Shown: positions 14,708 through 17,641 of the stretch, in pieces
How the letters are laid out: each line of letters opens with the position of its first letter
Position numbering within the stretch: the first letter of the stretch is position 1
Source: an uncultured Methanomicrobiales archaeon
GTDB taxonomy: Archaea > Thermoplasmatota > Thermoplasmata > Methanomassiliicoccales > Methanomethylophilaceae
Reading direction: 5' to 3'
Assembly: GCA_937892275.1 (NCBI GenBank)
Contig: CALAVG010000066.1
Location: 1-17,641 of the forward strand
Length of the DNA stretch: 17,641 nucleotides
Notes under the pieces: generated by a model
The model's input: only the letters and a program-made list of their open reading frames with translations
Databases searched by the model: none
What the model was told of the DNA's origin: nothing
Translations under genes and position numbers: made by a program

Positions 14708-14717
14708 TTATATAAAC
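14708..14717 (-). promoter_or_regulatory. Predicted TATA box for the rpoE1 run
   Basis: The minus strand reads GTTTATATAA about 37-46 nt before the rpoE1 ATG, leaving room for a leader of about 15 nt that contains the AGAGGG Shine-Dalgarno-like sequence. Confidence 0.6.
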
Positions 14718-14753
14718 TATATCAACGCGTAATATAGGAATAGAAATCTGGGT

Positions 14754-14782
14754 AAAAAGTGACGAGGGGGTCGACCCCCTCG
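14754..14782 (-). terminator. Terminator of the pyrophosphatase gene
   Basis: A perfect 20-bp palindrome at 14763-14782 (8-bp G/C stem, TCGA centre) lies just past the pyrophosphatase stop. On the minus strand it is followed a few bases later by TTTTT. The stem plus T-run is the clearest terminator in the window. Confidence 0.75.
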
Positions 14783-14792
14783 GTTTATAGTT

Positions 14793-17006
14793 TCACACGA
14801 ACAGGACAGCTGTCACCAAACAGATGGTGGACAGGAGCTTGACCAGAACGTGGATGGAAGGTCCTGCGGTGTCCTTGAAGGGATCTCCGATGGTGTCTCC
14901 GACGACTGCTGCGGCGTGAGCGGGTGATCCCTTTCCGCCGTGGTTACCCTCTTCAATGTACTTCTTGGCGTTGTCCCAGGCTCCTCCTCCGTTGTTGAGG
15001 AAGTTTGCCATCAGGATACCGACGATGGTACCGACCATGATGAGTGCTCCGACTGCTGTGTATGCCTCGAAATCGGGGACCATAGGTCCGACGACGTATC
15101 TCCAGATGAGTCCGAAGACGACGGGCACGAGGATGGGCAGGAGTGCGGGGACGACCATTGTCTTGAGTGCTCCGCGGGTAGCGATGTCGACACACTTTGC
15201 ATAGTCAGGATCGGATGTACCTGCGAGGATTCCCTTGTCCTCACGGAACTGCCTGCGGACCTCCTCAACCATCTCACCGGCTGCCTTGGAGACTGCACGG
15301 ATTGCGAGTGATGCAAAGAAGAACACGAGGGCTGCGCCGACGAGTCCTCCGACGAAGACGAGGGGGTCACCGAGGTTGACGTTGAAGACGTCAGAGAGAT
15401 AGACACCCTTGACCTCTGCGACGATCTCGAAGAATGCGGCGAAGAGCAGGAATGCAGCGAGAGCTGCGGATGCCATTGCGTATCCCTTTGTAAGGGCTTT
15501 GGTCGTGTTTCCGGCTGCGTCGAGCTTGTCGGTCCTGTCCCTGACTTCCTCAGGCTGGCCAGACATCTCGGCGATTCCACCGGCGTTGTCGGTAATGGGT
15601 CCGAATGTATCCTCTGCGAGAATGAATGCGGATGAAGCGAGCATTGCGATTGTTCCGACCGCGGTTCCGTAGAATCCGAAGACCATGGGCTCGACCTTGA
15701 CGCCGAGGAACTCGGGTGCTGCTGCGTAACCAAGCAGGTATGTGGTGACGATCGCGATGACGATGCAGACGACGGGGAGGACGGTGGATTCGAGTCCGAC
15801 CGAGATACCCTCGATGACGTTCGTTGCTGCTCCGGTCTCGGATGCTGCTGCGATTCCCTTGACGGGCTTGTGATCACCGGTGTAGTACTGCGTGAGGTAC
15901 ACGATGGACAGACCGAGTGCGATTCCGACGATTCCAGCGATGAAGAAGTTCAGCCAGTAATCGGATCCGAGCAACATGTATGTTGTAATCGCCAAGAACA
16001 CGACGTTCAGTGCGATCGTGACGTAGTATCCCTTGTTGAGGGACTTGACGACATCGTCGTTCTCCTTCATCCTGACGACGAGGATTCCGACGAGGGAAGC
16101 GATCAGTCCGAATGCCATGAGGACGAGGGGAAGGAACACCCATTTGTTGTCCATTCCCATGTATGCGCCTGCAGAGACGACTGCTGTACCGATGACCATC
16201 GCACCGATAATCTCGGCTGCGGTGGACTCAAAGATATCTGCTCCACGTCCGGCACAGTCTCCGACGTTGTCTCCGACGAGATCTGCGACGACAGCAGGGT
16301 TCCTGGGGTCATCCTCAGGGATTCCTGCCTCGACCTTTCCGACGAGATCGGAGCCGACATCTGCTGCTTTGGTGTAGATTCCCCCACCCAGCTGGGCGAA
16401 GAGAGCTGCGAATGATGCTCCGAATGCGTATCCGACGACAGCGTGGAGCGTGGGTGTGAGCGTTCCGAAGGGTGCCTCGACTGAGACGTTGTCACCGATC
16501 AGAGCGTTGTAAACGAGAACAACAAGGAAGAGTCCGAAGAGCGAGAGTGCGGACACTGCGATTCCGGAGAGTGCTCCTCCCCTGAATGATGTCTGGAATG
16601 CCTCTCCGAGTGACCTCTTGGCGGCTGCTGATGTTCTGATGTTCGAGTTGACCGAAACCTTCATTCCGATGAATCCGGAGAGGACCGAGAATGCAGCTCC
16701 GATTACGAAAGCGATCGCAACTTTGTAGTTCAGGTAGTCCGAGAACGGCTCCCCTGCGAACGAACAAAGAGCAATGATAATAGCGAGAATCACTACCACG
16801 ATACCGATTGTCTTGTACTGGCGCTTCAGGTATGCCATAGCACCAGTTTCAATCGCATTCGAGACCTTCTGCATCTCTTCTGTTCCCTTGTCCTTGGACC
16901 AGACGAATTTGTAGAAGTATCCGGCGAAAGCCAATGCGATTACAGTCGCAACCAGGACCATGAAAAGGAGATTCTCTGTATCGAATACATCGACTATCAT
17001 TTTCAT
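14793..17006 (-). CDS. hppA: Membrane-bound proton-translocating pyrophosphatase, K+-independent type
   Basis: Integral membrane enzyme coupling PPi hydrolysis to H+ export, 737 aa with about 15-16 hydrophobic segments. Catalytic blocks are GGGIYTKAADVGSDLVGKVE (about 207-226), DDPRNP (232-237), GDNVGDCAGRGAD (245-257), DTFGPITDNAGGIAEMS (466-482) and, near the end, GDTIGDPFKDTAGPSIHVLVKL. GNTTKALTKG (499-508) carries Lys at 503, where K+-dependent and Na+-pumping enzymes have Ala, so a K+-independent H+ pump is predicted. A second ATG at 17000 is better spaced from GGGG at 17009-17012 and may be the true start. It has its own TATA box and terminator, so it is monocistronic. Confidence 0.95.
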   Translation of the reverse strand: MKMIVDVFDTENLLFMVLVATVIALAFAGYFYKFVWSKDKGTEEMQKVSNAIETGAMAYLKRQYKTIGIVVVILAIIIALCSFAGEPFSDYLNYKVAIAFVIGAAFSVLSGFIGMKVSVNSNIRTSAAAKRSLGEAFQTSFRGGALSGIAVSALSLFGLFLVVLVYNALIGDNVSVEAPFGTLTPTLHAVVGYAFGASFAALFAQLGGGIYTKAADVGSDLVGKVEAGIPEDDPRNPAVVADLVGDNVGDCAGRGADIFESTAAEIIGAMVIGTAVVSAGAYMGMDNKWVFLPLVLMAFGLIASLVGILVVRMKENDDVVKSLNKGYYVTIALNVVFLAITTYMLLGSDYWLNFFIAGIVGIALGLSIVYLTQYYTGDHKPVKGIAAASETGAATNVIEGISVGLESTVLPVVCIVIAIVTTYLLGYAAAPEFLGVKVEPMVFGFYGTAVGTIAMLASSAFILAEDTFGPITDNAGGIAEMSGQPEEVRDRTDKLDAAGNTTKALTKGYAMASAALAAFLLFAAFFEIVAEVKGVYLSDVFNVNLGDPLVFVGGLVGAALVFFFASLAIRAVSKAAGEMVEEVRRQFREDKGILAGTSDPDYAKCVDIATRGALKTMVVPALLPILVPVVFGLIWRYVVGPMVPDFEAYTAVGALIMVGTIVGILMANFLNNGGGAWDNAKKYIEEGNHGGKGSPAHAAAVVGDTIGDPFKDTAGPSIHVLVKLLSTICLVTAVLFV

Positions 17007-17145
17007 AACCCCTATTTTTGGTTAATTCTCCCTATATCTATCTTATATAAAAACTCCAACCGTCCAACACATCTTCAAAAAAGGGCCTGAGACATAGACA
17101 TCCTTTTTAATGACATAGCACTAGCCGGGTCCAGAGACGATTATA
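17007..17145. promoter_or_regulatory. Divergent promoter region of hppA and deoxyhypusine synthase
   Basis: The minus strand has TTTTATATAAGA at about 17041-17052, roughly 35-46 nt before the hppA ATG, followed by GGGG as a Shine-Dalgarno-like sequence. The plus strand has CTTTTTAATG at about 17103-17112, 34-43 nt before the deoxyhypusine synthase ATG, which has no clear Shine-Dalgarno sequence. Nothing else is recognised in this 139-bp gap. Confidence 0.5.
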
Positions 17146-17641
17146 ATGTCGAAGGAAGCAGAACTCGAACTCATAGAAGTTGAGGACATAAAGGTCAAAA
17201 AAGGCATGACAGTGGACGAGCTCATGAGATACATGAGCGGAGCTGGCGGATTCACCGCACAGAAGCTCGCGGACGCCACCGACATCCTCGAGAGGATGGA
17301 GAAGGACAAGGACTGTCTCAAGATCCTTTCCTTCCCTGCATGCATCATGGCGACCGGTACCCGCGGCGTACTCGTGGACATGGTGAAGAACAAGAGTGTG
17401 GATCTCATCATCACCACCTGCGGATGTCTGGATCATGACATCTCCAGGACCTACGAGCACTACTACCACGGCGACTTCATGATGGACGATGCCAAGCTCA
17501 GGGAGGAGTACGAGATCTCCAGGCTCGGTAACGTTCTGGTACCCGACGACTGCTACGGAGAGGTCCTCGAGGGAGAGATCCTCCCCATGTTCGACGAGAT
17601 CTTCGAAGGCAAGGACTCCATGACCACCCACGAGATCATCT
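17146..17641 (+). CDS. dys: Deoxyhypusine synthase, N-terminal part (cut by window edge)
   Basis: Transfers the aminobutyl group of spermidine to a lysine of translation factor aIF5A in an NAD-dependent reaction. The 165 codons visible are open to the window end, about half of the usual 300-plus. Family blocks are clear: GAGGFTAQKLADATDILERM, LSFPACIMATGTRGVLVDMV, ITTCGCLDHDISRTYEHYYHG, and LGNVLVPDDCYG. The catalytic Lys lies beyond the window. The start at 17146 (MSKEAELELIEVEDIKV) fits archaeal members and lies suitably downstream of a TATA-like box. Divergent from hppA. Confidence 0.93.
   Translation, partial: MSKEAELELIEVEDIKVKKGMTVDELMRYMSGAGGFTAQKLADATDILERMEKDKDCLKILSFPACIMATGTRGVLVDMVKNKSVDLIITTCGCLDHDISRTYEHYYHGDFMMDDAKLREEYEISRLGNVLVPDDCYGEVLEGEILPMFDEIFEGKDSMTTHEII

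Noticed and set aside
17107..17631. Minus-strand open frame of 174 codons
   Set aside because: It is the shadow of deoxyhypusine synthase, whose plus-strand frame carries clear family motifs.
1..17641. CRISPR array, insertion sequence, prophage or integration site
   Set aside because: I see no regularly spaced repeats, transposase or integrase, terminal repeats or duplicated tRNA ends. Gene content is housekeeping and metabolic.

Overview
The window reads as archaeal chromosome, most likely from a Methanomassiliicoccales-type methanogen (Thermoplasmata). It carries archaeal information-processing genes (rpoE1/Rpb7, Spt4, S24e, S27ae, deoxyhypusine synthase), the archaeal GTP-dependent dephospho-CoA kinase and the archaeal cobinamide guanylyltransferase CobY. 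TATA boxes lie about 20-40 nt before many starts, as expected for leaderless or short-leader mRNAs. Of the 18 genes whose stop codon is in the window, 16 end in TGA, 2 in TAA and none in TAG. The [NiFe]-hydrogenase maturation gene hypF is instead interrupted by two in-frame TAG codons. That pattern is expected where UAG encodes pyrrolysine. The lineage is an inference; no 16S rRNA, pyl or mtmB gene is in view.

Layout. (1) 61-3084, minus strand: a NitT/TauT-type ABC importer (substrate-binding protein, permease, ATPase). The substrate-binding protein appears circularly permuted: the part that normally forms its C-terminus comes first. A hairpin and a separate TATA box lie between the binding-protein gene and the permease gene. 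(2) 3214-5941: a YbaK-type tRNA-editing protein and, divergently, the UAG-containing hypF. (3) 5943-6620: a YczE/YitT-like membrane protein, convergent with hypF. (4) 6784-12543: a cobalamin nucleotide-loop locus. A plus-strand pair (alkaline-phosphatase-superfamily protein, cobT) converges with no gap on a minus-strand run cobD-cbiB-cobS-cobY. The superfamily phosphatase is a candidate for the phosphatase step otherwise missing here. (5) 12730-14671, minus strand: rpoE1-spt4-dephospho-CoA kinase-rps24e-rps27ae, overlapping or tightly spaced, followed by tRNA-Arg(CCG). (6) 14793-17006, minus strand: a membrane proton-pumping pyrophosphatase with the K+-independent signature and a clear terminator. 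(7) From 17146 to the window edge: the 5' part of deoxyhypusine synthase.

Together these genes fit an H2-dependent methylotroph. Corrinoid assembly would supply methyltransferase cofactors, HypF would mature the [NiFe] hydrogenases, and the pyrophosphatase would recover energy from PPi. If UAG is read as pyrrolysine in hypF, hydrogenase maturation would depend on the pyrrolysine system, whose known role is in methylamine methyltransferases. The packing is very tight: several TGATG or ATGA stop/start overlaps, and convergent pairs separated by 0-1 bp.
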